64,000 bases of DNA, taken from the NCBI RefSeq assembly GCF_002803065.1, contig NZ_NNBL01000003.1, forward strand, positions 1,261,461-1,325,460. The letters are read 5' to 3'. Position numbers and translations under genes: made by a program. This document shows, one piece after another, positions 16,101 through 24,385 of this stretch; within the stretch, counting starts at the first letter, position 1; each line of letters starts with the position of its first letter. The notes below the pieces were generated by a model that was given only the letters and a program-made list of their open reading frames with translations, made no database searches and was not told where the DNA came from. Source of the stretch: Streptomyces sp. CB01635. Lineage in GTDB: Bacteria > Actinomycetota > Actinomycetes > Streptomycetales > Streptomycetaceae.

Positions 16101-16927
16101 TGGGACGCGGCCTCCGCAGGCATCGGGCCGATCCACTTCTCGTACAGCTTCTTGTACGTGCCGTCCTGTTTGGCCTTCTTGATGGCCTTGTCGATGGCGG
16201 CGAGGAGCTTGGCGTTGCCCCCCTTGCGTACGGCGAAGCCGTACTTCTCACCCGTCTGAACGGTGCCCGTGACGCTGAACTTCGCCGCGTTGGCAGGGTC
16301 CTTGAGCCAGTTCTGGACCACCGGGTAGTCCTGAATCACGACGTCCACCTGACCGGTGCGCAGTCCGTTCAGCTCGGCGTCCGAGCTCTCGAACGACTTC
16401 GAGTCGATGCCGCCGGCGTGCGCGGTGTCCTCGCCGGTGGTGGCCGACTGCGATCCCAGCTTGATCTTGCCGCTCTTGATGGCGTCCAGCGACTTCGCCT
16501 TGACGCCCTTACGGGCCAACAGTGCCTGGTTGGCGTCGAAGTAGGGGGTCGAGAAGTCGAGGTGCTGCTTGCGCTCAGGGGTGATCGTCATGCCCGCGGC
16601 GGCCACGTCGCAGACCCCTGCGTTGAGGTCCGCGCCCGTCTTGATCGTCTCGAACGACTTGTCCACGATCTCCTGCGTCAGACCGAGGTCGTCGGCGACC
16701 AGATCGATCAGGTCGACGTCGAAGCCGACGATCTTCTTCCCCTTCTCCGACTGGAACGGCGCGTACGGGAGATGCGTACACGTCGTCAACTGGCCGGATT
16801 TGACCAGCTTCACGCCGCCGGCCGTCGTGGTGGCCTGTTCCTTGCTGCAGGCGGTGGCCGACAGGGCGAGCGCGGCGGCGAGCACGAGCGGGGTGGATCG
16901 GCGGACGAGTCTTCCGTGAGGGCTCAC
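16097..16927 (-). CDS. Amino-acid ABC transporter substrate-binding lipoprotein
   Basis: A 276-aa family-3 solute-binding protein. The signal peptide ends in a lipobox SATAC, anchoring the protein outside the membrane. The binding domain has FQSEKGKKIVGFDVDLIDLVAD (about residues 70-90), the arginine-containing AAGMTITPERKQ, and QSATTGEDTA. The start GTG at 16925-16927 has AAGGGAAG five bases upstream; an ATG six codons earlier has no ribosome site. It heads the operon, as usual for these importers. The ligand is probably glutamate, glutamine or a related polar amino acid (inference). Confidence 0.9.
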   Translation of the reverse strand: MSPHGRLVRRSTPLVLAAALALSATACSKEQATTTAGGVKLVKSGQLTTCTHLPYAPFQSEKGKKIVGFDVDLIDLVADDLGLTQEIVDKSFETIKTGADLNAGVCDVAAAGMTITPERKQHLDFSTPYFDANQALLARKGVKAKSLDAIKSGKIKLGSQSATTGEDTAHAGGIDSKSFESSDAELNGLRTGQVDVVIQDYPVVQNWLKDPANAAKFSVTGTVQTGEKYGFAVRKGGNAKLLAAIDKAIKKAKQDGTYKKLYEKWIGPMPAEAASQ

Positions 16928-17307
16928 TGGACTTCCCTTGGGCATGGAGAATCGCAACTTCCGTTGGGCAGGGAGAAGTTGACCTGGAATGGGACGGGCA
17001 CCCGTCGGGTGCCCGCGCAGCCGTGACCACGGGCCACTGGGGGGACAGGCCCAAGCTGAGCTCCGACTGCGGTGGGCACACCCTGCATCAGCGCGAACAC
17101 GAAAGTCCAGAGCTGTCACCAGCCACTCCGGAACCCTTCACATTTTCGATCTTGAGCGGTGCGTGTCGCGCGCGGGACGCCTTATCGGCTGCCTGCGCCC
17201 GAGGTCATCGACCGCGTCGCCGAGGGATGACGTGCACATGCCTTGACGAGTGGTCTCGACCACAAGCACCGTTGCGGGAGAGTCGTTCTTCGTCCGGTGG
17301 GGGGCAC
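16928..17307. other. Divergent promoter region, 380 bp
   Basis: A non-coding region between the amino-acid importer operon (minus) and the SPOR/glycosidase gene (plus). It contains a perfect hairpin (listed separately) in the leader of the importer. I see no further operator-like palindrome or leader peptide. Confidence 0.5.
16995..17015. promoter_or_regulatory. Perfect 10-bp-stem hairpin upstream of the amino-acid importer
   Basis: CGGGCACCCG, one base, then its exact complement, 68 bases upstream of the lipoprotein start. It may be a leader hairpin, an operator or a boundary terminator. The one-base loop fits a protein-binding palindrome better than an RNA stem. Confidence 0.4.
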
Positions 17308-18924
17308 GTGAACAGCAGACTGTTCGGCGTGGGCGCGGTGTTGTCCGTTCTCGCCGTCGTGGGAGGCATGTCGGTACCGGCCTCGTCGGCGCCCGTCCCA
17401 GGGTCGGCCGGCGCACTGCCGCTCGGCCCCGCCGACCTGCCCGAGACGCGGACGACGCAGCAGCTCCAGCCCGGAGTCACCCTCACCCGTATCGTGCGCG
17501 GAGCCGATGCTCCGGCGCTCGGGTGGACGGTCGAGGTCTCCATCCCCGGCGGTGCCGGCTCGCCGGATCCCGATGCGCCACCAGCAGCGCTCAACGACCG
17601 CGCGAGCGCCGACGAACTGGTCGCCCACCTGCGCGAAGACGGCTTCGAGGCGCGCGCCGAGGAGGTCACCACACCAGCGACGGCGGACTTCGCGGGCGGC
17701 ACGCTCGGATGGCGCGTGCGGGTCGGGGAGTTCGGGTCGCAGTCCGCGGCCACGGCCGAGCGCACCCGGCTTCGGACGGTCGGATTCACCGGTGCCGCCG
17801 TGTATCGCGGATGGGACGGGGAGCCCACGGACCGGGGCCCGTGGCGGATCGACGTCCTCATCATCGACCCGCACGGCTTCCGCGGCGCGCTGAGAGCGTC
17901 GTACGGGCCGGATCTCGAGAACCGTGAGAAGACCAGTCAGCTCGTGGCCGCGGCCGGGGCGACCGCAGGGGTCAACGCCGGGTTCTTCGTGCTCGACCCG
18001 AACGCCGGTGCCCCCGGCGATCCGGCCGGCGTCGGTGTGTACGACGGCCGCCTGTTGAGCGAACCGGTGGGCACGCGCCCCTCCCTCGTGATCCAGGACT
18101 CCGGGAGGCGGACCGGCGTCGCCCGGCTCACCTGGCAAAGCAGGCTGACCGGCCGGGGCGCCTCGATCCCGCTGGACGGGATCAACCGCGTCCCCGGCCT
18201 GATCAGGAACTGCGGAGGCACCGCCGACGACACGCCCACCTCGCTGCCGCTGCACGACACGACCTGCAAGGACGACGACGAACTCGTCGCCCTTACCGGC
18301 GAGTTCGGCGGGAAGACCCCGAGCGGCGAAGGAATTGAGGCCGTACTCGACCGCCACGGACGGGTGCTTGAGGTGCGATCGCCGCGTGGTGGGTCGCTAC
18401 CGGAAGGCGGCAGCTCTGTACAGGCGACCGGACGCTACGTCGCCCGACTGGCCGAACTGGCGCAGACTGGGCGCCAGTTGCGGATCCAGGCCGTGCTGAA
18501 GGACGCCGACGGGCGCACCGTCTCCCCGTCCACCAGCACAAGCATCCTCAATGGCGGTCCCGAACTCGTGCGGGACGGCCGTGCACACATCACCGTGGCG
18601 GCCGACGGCATGGTCCAGCCCGGTAACCCGAGCTTCTATTACGGCTGGGTGCACAAGCGCAATCCGCGCACGCTGGCCGGAGTCGACGCCGCCGGACGGA
18701 CCGTCCTCGTCACGGCCGACGGACGCAGCACGGGCGCGCTCGGACTCAGCATCCCGGAGAGCGCCGCGGTCGCGAAGGCACTGGGCCTGCGCGACGCGAT
18801 CAACCTCGACGGCGGCGGGTCCACCACCATGGTCGCCGACGGGCACGTGATCAACGCCCCGTCCGACGCGACCGGCGAACGCCCGGTCGGAGACGCCCTG
18901 TTGATCCTCCCCGGCAGAGACTGA
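17308..18924 (+). CDS. Exported SPOR-domain plus phosphodiester glycosidase-family protein
   Basis: A 538-aa exported protein. The signal peptide covers about the first 28 residues, with an Ala/Ser-rich cleavage region. A segment near residues 95-160 (DELVAHLREDGFEARAE, then WRVRVGEF, then RLRTVGFTGAAVY) has the SPOR fold pattern for binding peptidoglycan glycan strands. The C-terminal half has NAGFF, GELVRDG-like turns and AINLDGGGSTTM, signatures of the NAGPA/phosphodiester glycosidase family (PF09992). GTG 17308 lies behind GGTGGGG and precedes the signal peptide directly. It is followed by a secreted esterase, so the two may act together on a cell-surface polymer. Confidence 0.82.
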   Translation: MNSRLFGVGAVLSVLAVVGGMSVPASSAPVPGSAGALPLGPADLPETRTTQQLQPGVTLTRIVRGADAPALGWTVEVSIPGGAGSPDPDAPPAALNDRASADELVAHLREDGFEARAEEVTTPATADFAGGTLGWRVRVGEFGSQSAATAERTRLRTVGFTGAAVYRGWDGEPTDRGPWRIDVLIIDPHGFRGALRASYGPDLENREKTSQLVAAAGATAGVNAGFFVLDPNAGAPGDPAGVGVYDGRLLSEPVGTRPSLVIQDSGRRTGVARLTWQSRLTGRGASIPLDGINRVPGLIRNCGGTADDTPTSLPLHDTTCKDDDELVALTGEFGGKTPSGEGIEAVLDRHGRVLEVRSPRGGSLPEGGSSVQATGRYVARLAELAQTGRQLRIQAVLKDADGRTVSPSTSTSILNGGPELVRDGRAHITVAADGMVQPGNPSFYYGWVHKRNPRTLAGVDAAGRTVLVTADGRSTGALGLSIPESAAVAKALGLRDAINLDGGGSTTMVADGHVINAPSDATGERPVGDALLILPGRD

Positions 18925-18944
18925 TCCCACCGACAGGAGCCGCC

Positions 18945-19934
18945 ATGACCGCCGCCTCGATCCGCCGCGCCAGATGCCTCCTGCTGCTCCTGGCCGTCCT
19001 GCTGCTCGCCCTGACGCCGAACGCACCGTCCGTGGCCGCCGCTCCCGCCCGTGGCGCCGAGGTCGTCGCCGTCACCCAGGTCGCCGACCGCCAGGTGGAT
19101 CTGTCCGTACGCTCCCCGGCTCTCGGCGGCCGGACCGTCAAGGTCCGTCTTCTCACGCCCGACGGCTGGAACCTGGACGACCGCCGCCGGCACTGGCCGA
19201 CCCTGTGGCTGCTGCACGGCTGCTGCGGCGACTACACATCGTGGACGAGCCGGACCGACGTCGCGCGCGTCGACAGCCTGCGCGACGTCCTCGTGGTCAT
19301 GCCGGAGGCCGGCTGGAACGGCTGGTACAGCGACTGGTGGAACTACGGGCAGGCTGGCGACCCCGCCTGGGAGACGTTCCACACCAAGGAGTTGCGCCGG
19401 CTTCTTGAACACGACTGGGGAGCGGGACCGCGTCGCGTGGTGGCCGGACTGTCCATGGGAGGGCAGGGCGCGCTGATGTACGCGGCCCGCCACCCGGGCA
19501 TGTTCAAGGCGGCAGCGGCGTACTCCGGATCCGTGCACCCGTTGCTGAACGACGAGTCGGTGAACCGCATCATGGGCTTCTTCGCGGGCCAGGGCGACGA
19601 CCCGCGCCGGGTCTGGGGCGACCCCGTGGCGCAGCGGGATGTGTGGGCCGCCCATGATCCGTACTACCTGGCCGAGCGACTCAGGCCGATCCCCGTGTAC
19701 CTGTCGTGCGGCGACGGCACCGCCGGCCCGCTGGACCCGCCGGGTGCCACGAACGCCCTCGAAGCGGACTTCGACCGGCAGAACCACGCCCTGGCGGGCG
19801 CGCTCGAGAAGGCGGGCGCCCGCCATGTGACGACCAACTTCTACGGGCCGGGGACCCACAGCTGGCCGTACTGGGAGCGAGAACTGCACGCCTCGCTGCC
19901 GATGCTCCTGGGGGCGTTGCGGGTCCCGAGCTGA
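18945..19934 (+). CDS. Secreted alpha/beta-hydrolase esterase (antigen 85/esterase D-like)
   Basis: A 329-aa exported esterase of the PF00756 type. The signal peptide covers about 33 residues. The oxyanion region LWLLHGCCGDYTSW (residues 87-100) and the nucleophile elbow GLSMGG with Ser170 are clear, and a C-terminal GPGTHSWPYW supplies the catalytic His. Length and motifs match Streptomyces tributyrin esterase/mycolyltransferase-like proteins. It starts 20 bases after the glycosidase-type gene with an ACAGGAG ribosome site, so it is probably co-transcribed. Substrate unknown; antigen-85-type acyl transfer is possible, but mycolic acids are absent from Streptomyces. Confidence 0.88.
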   Translation: MTAASIRRARCLLLLLAVLLLALTPNAPSVAAAPARGAEVVAVTQVADRQVDLSVRSPALGGRTVKVRLLTPDGWNLDDRRRHWPTLWLLHGCCGDYTSWTSRTDVARVDSLRDVLVVMPEAGWNGWYSDWWNYGQAGDPAWETFHTKELRRLLEHDWGAGPRRVVAGLSMGGQGALMYAARHPGMFKAAAAYSGSVHPLLNDESVNRIMGFFAGQGDDPRRVWGDPVAQRDVWAAHDPYYLAERLRPIPVYLSCGDGTAGPLDPPGATNALEADFDRQNHALAGALEKAGARHVTTNFYGPGTHSWPYWERELHASLPMLLGALRVPS

Positions 19935-19987
19935 TGTGACGTGCGGCGGGCGCCGGGGTGGGGGCGGAAGAAGCGGGTTCCGGGCCG

Positions 19988-20018
19988 TGTCATCATTCAA
20001 TGACATCGTCTGATGACA
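19988..20018. promoter_or_regulatory. Overlapping inverted repeats at MFS start, candidate TetR operator
   Basis: TGTCAT, six bases, then ATGACA (19988-20005), and a wider TGTCATCA ... TGATGACA pair (19988-20018). They cover the proposed start codon of the efflux gene, where a repressor would block expression. The TetR gene at the end of the operon is the likely partner. Confidence 0.5.
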
Positions 20019-21547
20019 AGAACGGGAACCCTCCCTTGCAGCCCTCCATACCGGCGTCTGCGCACACCTCCGTCGCAACGGCTCCGACACCGGCACTTCG
20101 GCATCCGCGGGCCCTCGTGCCCGTCCTCGTCTCGCTCGGCATGCTCGTCGCCGTGGTCAGCAGCCTCGGCGCACCGCTCATCCCGACCATCGCGGCCGAG
20201 GACCACGTCGCCGCCTCCACGGCACAGTGGGCACTGACGCTGACGATGCTGGTCGGAGCCATCGCCACACCGGTCATGGGGCGCCTCGGCGACGGCCCGC
20301 ACCGCAAGAACGTGATCCTCACGGGTCTCGCCGTGGTCCTGGTGGGCAGTCTCCTGGCGGCCCTGCCCCTCGGGCTGACCTGCCTTCTCTTGGGCCGGGC
20401 GCTGCAGGGCGTCGGCATGGGCCTCGTCCCGCTCGCCATCGCCACCGCCCGTGACGCACTTCCTCCGGAGCGGGCACGGTCTGCGGTGGCGACCCTCTCC
20501 CTGACCACCGCCGCGGGCATCGGCCTCGGCTATCCGATCACCGGCCTGTTCGCCCAGTACCTCGGCATGTACGCGGGATTCTGGTTCGCGGCCGCCACGG
20601 CAGCCGCCGCGTTCATCGCCACCTTGATCGTCGTGCCCGCGGCGCCGAGCCGCCCCACCACCCCGATGGACTTTCCCGGCGCCCTGCTGCTCGCCGGCGG
20701 CATGGCGGCCCTCCTGGTGACGCTTGCCGAGGGGGAGCGGTGGGGCTGGGGATCCGCGCCGCTGCTCGCGCTCGCCGTCGCGGCCGTCGTCCTGCTCGCC
20801 GGGTGGGTGCTGCACTCGATGCATTCCACGCATCCGCTGGTGCGCGTACGGCTCATCAAGGATCGCGGCGTACTCGTCGCCAACCTGACCACGATGGTCG
20901 GGGGCGTCGGCACCTACCTGCTGATCGCCCTGGTCACCCGATACGTCCAGACGCCCGTGTCCGCGGGATACGGCTTCGGCTCGTCCATCGTCGTCACCGG
21001 CCTGCTCCTCGTGCCGTTCTCCGCGGCCAGCCTCGTCACCGGCCGCCTCGTGCGGATGCTCGGCGCAGCGGCGACGCCCGCCCGCATGCTGCCGCTGGGC
21101 TGCCTGCTCTCCCTCGCCGGCCTGGTCTGCTTCCTGCTCGCCCGCTCCAGCCTGTGGGGCATCGGCACGATGATGGCGCTCGCCGGACTCGGCGTGGGCG
21201 TCACCTTCGCGGTCACGCCCGGCCTGATCGTCGGCGGGGTGCCCGCGCAGGAGACGGGCAGTGCGATGAGTTTCAATCAGGTCATGAAGTACATCGGGTA
21301 CTCGACCGGCAGCGCGCTCAGCGCGGTCATCCTCCAGGCCGCCACCGCCCCCGGCGCGGCGCTGCCGGCCAACGACGGATACCGCAACGCGGGCCTCGCC
21401 GGCTGCGCCGCCTTCGTGATCACCGGCATTCTCGCCGTGGTACTCACCCGGACGGGCACCCGGCTGCGGCCCTCCGTGGTCGCGGCGGGGCAGACCACGC
21501 CGGTCGCCAAGGGGGAGCAGGCGCGCCCCGAGCCGAGCCGCCCATGA
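20000..21547 (+). CDS. MFS drug-efflux transporter (DHA2/14-TM type)
   Basis: A 515-aa transporter with about fourteen membrane segments after a short polar N-terminus. The loop 2-3 motif GRLGDGPHRKN and motif C-like GIGLGYPITG mark the drug:H+ antiporter group of EmrB/QacA type. The start is uncertain: ATG 20000 lies inside the inverted repeat, ATG 19958 is upstream, and TTG 20036 is also in frame; none has a strong ribosome site. It overlaps the following TetR gene by four bases (ATGA). Likely an efflux pump induced by its own substrate through that TetR protein. Confidence 0.85.
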   Translation: MTSSDDKNGNPPLQPSIPASAHTSVATAPTPALRHPRALVPVLVSLGMLVAVVSSLGAPLIPTIAAEDHVAASTAQWALTLTMLVGAIATPVMGRLGDGPHRKNVILTGLAVVLVGSLLAALPLGLTCLLLGRALQGVGMGLVPLAIATARDALPPERARSAVATLSLTTAAGIGLGYPITGLFAQYLGMYAGFWFAAATAAAAFIATLIVVPAAPSRPTTPMDFPGALLLAGGMAALLVTLAEGERWGWGSAPLLALAVAAVVLLAGWVLHSMHSTHPLVRVRLIKDRGVLVANLTTMVGGVGTYLLIALVTRYVQTPVSAGYGFGSSIVVTGLLLVPFSAASLVTGRLVRMLGAAATPARMLPLGCLLSLAGLVCFLLARSSLWGIGTMMALAGLGVGVTFAVTPGLIVGGVPAQETGSAMSFNQVMKYIGYSTGSALSAVILQAATAPGAALPANDGYRNAGLAGCAAFVITGILAVVLTRTGTRLRPSVVAAGQTTPVAKGEQARPEPSRP

Positions 21548-22119
21548 GCGCGGAGGCCGCGGGCCCGCGCCGGAACTCCGCCCGCACCCGCGAGGCGCTG
21601 CTGCGGGCGGCGACCGAACTCTTCTCCGAGCGTGGCTACGACCGCACGACCATCCGCGAGATCGGCGAGCGGGCCGGTGTGGACCCGGCCCTGATCGCGC
21701 GCTACTTCGGCAGCAAGCCCCTGCTGTACGTGGAGGTGCTGCGCGCCGAACACGGCGACACCGCGCCGGACGACCTGCTCACGGAGCCCCGCCTGCGCGA
21801 GGTCGCCGAGCGGGCGGAGCGGCGCGGTCCGGTCCCTCTGCTGAGAGTCGCTGTCCAGCCGTTGAGTGACGGGGCCGCGCAGGACGCCACCCGCGCGGCC
21901 CTGCGCGCCCGGCTCGTGGATCCGCTGCGGGCACGCTTCGCCCGCGAGGGCAGGGACCGGCCCGGGCTGCGGGCCGACGTGCTGGTGGCGGCGGTCGCCG
22001 GGGTATTGCTCGCCCGCCATTCCGGGGCGTTCGAGGACCTCGCCGAGGCGGACGTGGACGAGGTCGTCGACGTACTGCTGGAGACGTTCGGCGGCGGGGG
22101 ACCTGCCGGCGATCGGTGA
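21544..22119 (+). CDS. TetR-family regulator of the efflux pump
   Basis: A 191-aa regulator. The N-terminal helix-turn-helix covers about residues 10-58 (TREALLRAATELFSERGYDR, then VDPALIARYFGSK), a very typical TetR sequence; the ligand domain follows. The ATG overlaps the stop of the MFS gene, a common arrangement in which pump and repressor are translated together. It probably binds the inverted repeats at 19988-20018. The ligand is unknown. Confidence 0.92.
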   Translation: MSAEAAGPRRNSARTREALLRAATELFSERGYDRTTIREIGERAGVDPALIARYFGSKPLLYVEVLRAEHGDTAPDDLLTEPRLREVAERAERRGPVPLLRVAVQPLSDGAAQDATRAALRARLVDPLRARFAREGRDRPGLRADVLVAAVAGVLLARHSGAFEDLAEADVDEVVDVLLETFGGGGPAGDR

Positions 22120-22130
22120 ACGCCGGCAGG
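22102..22130. terminator. Bidirectional terminator hairpin
   Basis: A perfect 10-bp stem (CCTGCCGGCG and complement) with a 9-base loop that includes the TetR stop codon. It sits between convergent genes and can serve both strands. Confidence 0.65.
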
Positions 22131-22139
22131 ACCACCGGT

Positions 22140-23393
22140 TCACGCGTCCGCGAGCCATTCCAGGGCGGCTACGACGAGTGCTTCCACGCCCGTGCTCAAG
22201 GTGGGCTCGACGAGGGGGGCGAAGTGGGGGGAGTGGTTGGCCGGCAGTTCGTCCAGCCGGTCTTCCGCGAGCGCGGTGAGGACCGTTTCGGTGTCCAGGC
22301 CGCCCCAGAACCAGAACACGGTGGGCACGCCGAGCACCTCACCGAAGACGCCGACGTCCTCGCTCGCGTTCACCTGAGGCATGGGCATGATCCGCTGCTG
22401 CCCGAAGTGCTCCGCGAACGCGGCGACCGTGGTCTGCGTCGCGGCCGGCTCGCTCACGAGCGCCGGAGCGGCGCCGGTCCAGTCGAAGTCCGGCGGCTGC
22501 TCCGCGCCGCTCGCCTGCGACTCCGCCGTGACGATGCGCTCGATCGCGTTGCGGACCTTGTCGCGGATCGCCGGGGTGAACGTACGGACGTTGACCCCCA
22601 ACTCGGCCTTGTCGGGGATGATGTTGTCCTTTGTGCCCGCCTGCAGGCGACCCACCGTCACCACGGCCGTCTCCGCCGGAGGCACCTCCCGCGCGACGAT
22701 GCCCTGCAGCCGCGTGACCACGTTCGCCGCCATGAGCACCGGGTCGATGGACGCCTCGGGCCGGGATCCGTGGCCGCCGCGACCGTGGAGGGTGATGTTG
22801 AGGGAATCCGCAGCAGCCATCACCGGGCCCGTGCCGTAGCCGATGACCCCTGCGGGCAGTGGCCCGACGTGCTGGCCCAGCACGATCTCGGGCTTGGGGA
22901 ACCGCTCGAACAGTCGGTCATCGACCATCCCGCGCGCGCCGACCGCGAGTTCCTCAGCCGGCTGGAACACAACCAGCAAGGTGCCGCGCCACTGATCACG
23001 TGCCTGCGCGAGCAGCATGGCGGCGCCGGTCAGGCAGGCGGCGTGCATGTCATGACCGCAGGCGTGCATCACCGGTACGTCACGGCCCTCGTTGTCCACA
23101 CCACGCGCCTGGCTGGCGTAGGGAAGCCCGGTCTTCTCCTCCACCGGCAGCGCGTCGAAGTCCGCACGCAGCATGACCACCGGCCCCTCACCGTTGCGCA
23201 GCAGCCCGACCACGCCGGTGATGCCGATCCCTTCGGCCACCTCGTCGAATCCCGCGTCGCGCAAGCGCTGCGCCAGCAGACCGGCGGTTCGCGTCTCCTG
23301 GAGCGAGAGTTCCGGGTTCTGGTGCAGATCCTTGTAGAAGGCGGCGAGTTCATCGCGGATCTCCGGCAGTTGCGCGGTCACCGTCTTCGACAT
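22140..23393 (-). CDS. M20-family amidohydrolase
   Basis: A 417-aa metal-dependent amidohydrolase of the aminoacylase/hippurate hydrolase group. Metal-site segments are HACGHDMHAACL (about residues 120-131), with the catalytic Glu in FQPAEE (about 158-163). GRGGHGSRPEASIDPV marks the dimerisation domain, and KDNIIPDKAELGVNVRTF and ASEDVGVFG complete the fold. ATG 23391-23393 has AGGT upstream. It converges on the TetR gene and stands alone, with the PaiB-like gene 180 bases upstream on the same strand. It probably removes acyl groups from amino acids or conjugates; substrate not assigned. Confidence 0.9.
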   Translation of the reverse strand: MSKTVTAQLPEIRDELAAFYKDLHQNPELSLQETRTAGLLAQRLRDAGFDEVAEGIGITGVVGLLRNGEGPVVMLRADFDALPVEEKTGLPYASQARGVDNEGRDVPVMHACGHDMHAACLTGAAMLLAQARDQWRGTLLVVFQPAEELAVGARGMVDDRLFERFPKPEIVLGQHVGPLPAGVIGYGTGPVMAAADSLNITLHGRGGHGSRPEASIDPVLMAANVVTRLQGIVAREVPPAETAVVTVGRLQAGTKDNIIPDKAELGVNVRTFTPAIRDKVRNAIERIVTAESQASGAEQPPDFDWTGAAPALVSEPAATQTTVAAFAEHFGQQRIMPMPQVNASEDVGVFGEVLGVPTVFWFWGGLDTETVLTALAEDRLDELPANHSPHFAPLVEPTLSTGVEALVVAALEWLADA

Positions 23394-23573
23394 GGCTACC
23401 TGACCTTTCTGAGTACCGATGTGCGTACCGTAACTCCGCACAGATGTGATGCGCGTCGCCCCCCGGGGCAGGTGGAGCTGATTGATGTACGTGCCAAGGT
23501 GGCTGCGCGGGGGTGTTGGACGAGCTCACCGAACTCATCGCACGTCCCTGACCTGAGGAACGCGTCCGCCCTG

Positions 23574-24221
23574 TCAGGGCTTCCAGTCGCCCGTACGGTC
23601 CAGGCGGCGGCGTTGCTGTCCGGCGGTGGGTACGTCGAGGGCCTGGCCTCGTGCCGTGAGGCGGTCGGCGACCGTCGTGCGGTGCTCAGCGGGCTTGTTG
23701 TCGTCGTACTTGAATTTGGCGCGCACCTCGGTGACGTCCAGGCGCAGGCCGCGGATGCCGGACAGCATGCGGCCGTACGGCGGCTGGTCCACGGCGACGA
23801 GGGCGTGGTCGCCGTTCGGCTGGAAGTGGGCGAGCTGGCGGCGCAGGAGTTCGGCCTTGGCCTCGGGGGTGTCGACGATGTGGGCGCGGCAGGTGAACTG
23901 GACGGCCGCGTAGTAGCTGGTGGGGACGCCGTCCGTGGGCGGCGTGTCGGGCTTGGCGCGCCAGGGGCCGGGGACGAAGGCGTAGTCGCCGATGACGGTG
24001 AACGTGACGATCGGGTCGTTCTCGATCGCCTTCCAGACCGGGTTGGGGCGGGCGAGGTGGATCAGGAGCCGGCTGTTGTCGCTGGTGAAGTGGGTGGGGA
24101 CGACCATCGGAGCCTGGCCGGGGAGGCCGTTGACACTGAGCTGGCCGAAGTCGTGGCCGTCGGCGATCCACGTCTGCCATTCGGCGTCGTCCAGTGCGGC
24201 GTCCCAGGGCTGGATGAACAC
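23574..24221 (-). CDS. FMN-binding PaiB-like protein
   Basis: A 215-aa protein of the FMN-binding negative transcriptional regulator (PaiB) family. It begins MFIQPWDA, then APMVVPTHFT and RLLIHLARPNPVWKA (about residues 35-65), the flavin-binding split-barrel motifs. SYYAAVQFTCRAHIVDTPEAK and IRGLRLDVTEVRAKFKYDDNK near the C-terminus are highly typical. GTG 24219-24221 has AAGGAG six bases upstream and begins at the family's usual N-terminus. In Bacillus PaiB affects protease expression; here the role could be an oxidoreductase or regulator, and no partner gene is adjacent. Confidence 0.88.
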   Translation of the reverse strand: MFIQPWDAALDDAEWQTWIADGHDFGQLSVNGLPGQAPMVVPTHFTSDNSRLLIHLARPNPVWKAIENDPIVTFTVIGDYAFVPGPWRAKPDTPPTDGVPTSYYAAVQFTCRAHIVDTPEAKAELLRRQLAHFQPNGDHALVAVDQPPYGRMLSGIRGLRLDVTEVRAKFKYDDNKPAEHRTTVADRLTARGQALDVPTAGQQRRRLDRTGDWKP

Positions 24222-24385
24222 GCTCTGCTCCTTGCGGGGTTGTAGGGCGGTCCAGGGTATTTCGTTTGCGAGAGGTCCATGCGAGAGGTCTAGGTGAGAG
24301 CGAGGAGGCCGACGGCGACGGCTGCGGTACCAGGCCGACGAGCTGGCCGCGGGAGACGGAGGGGACGGGACAGTCGGCGGCGACT

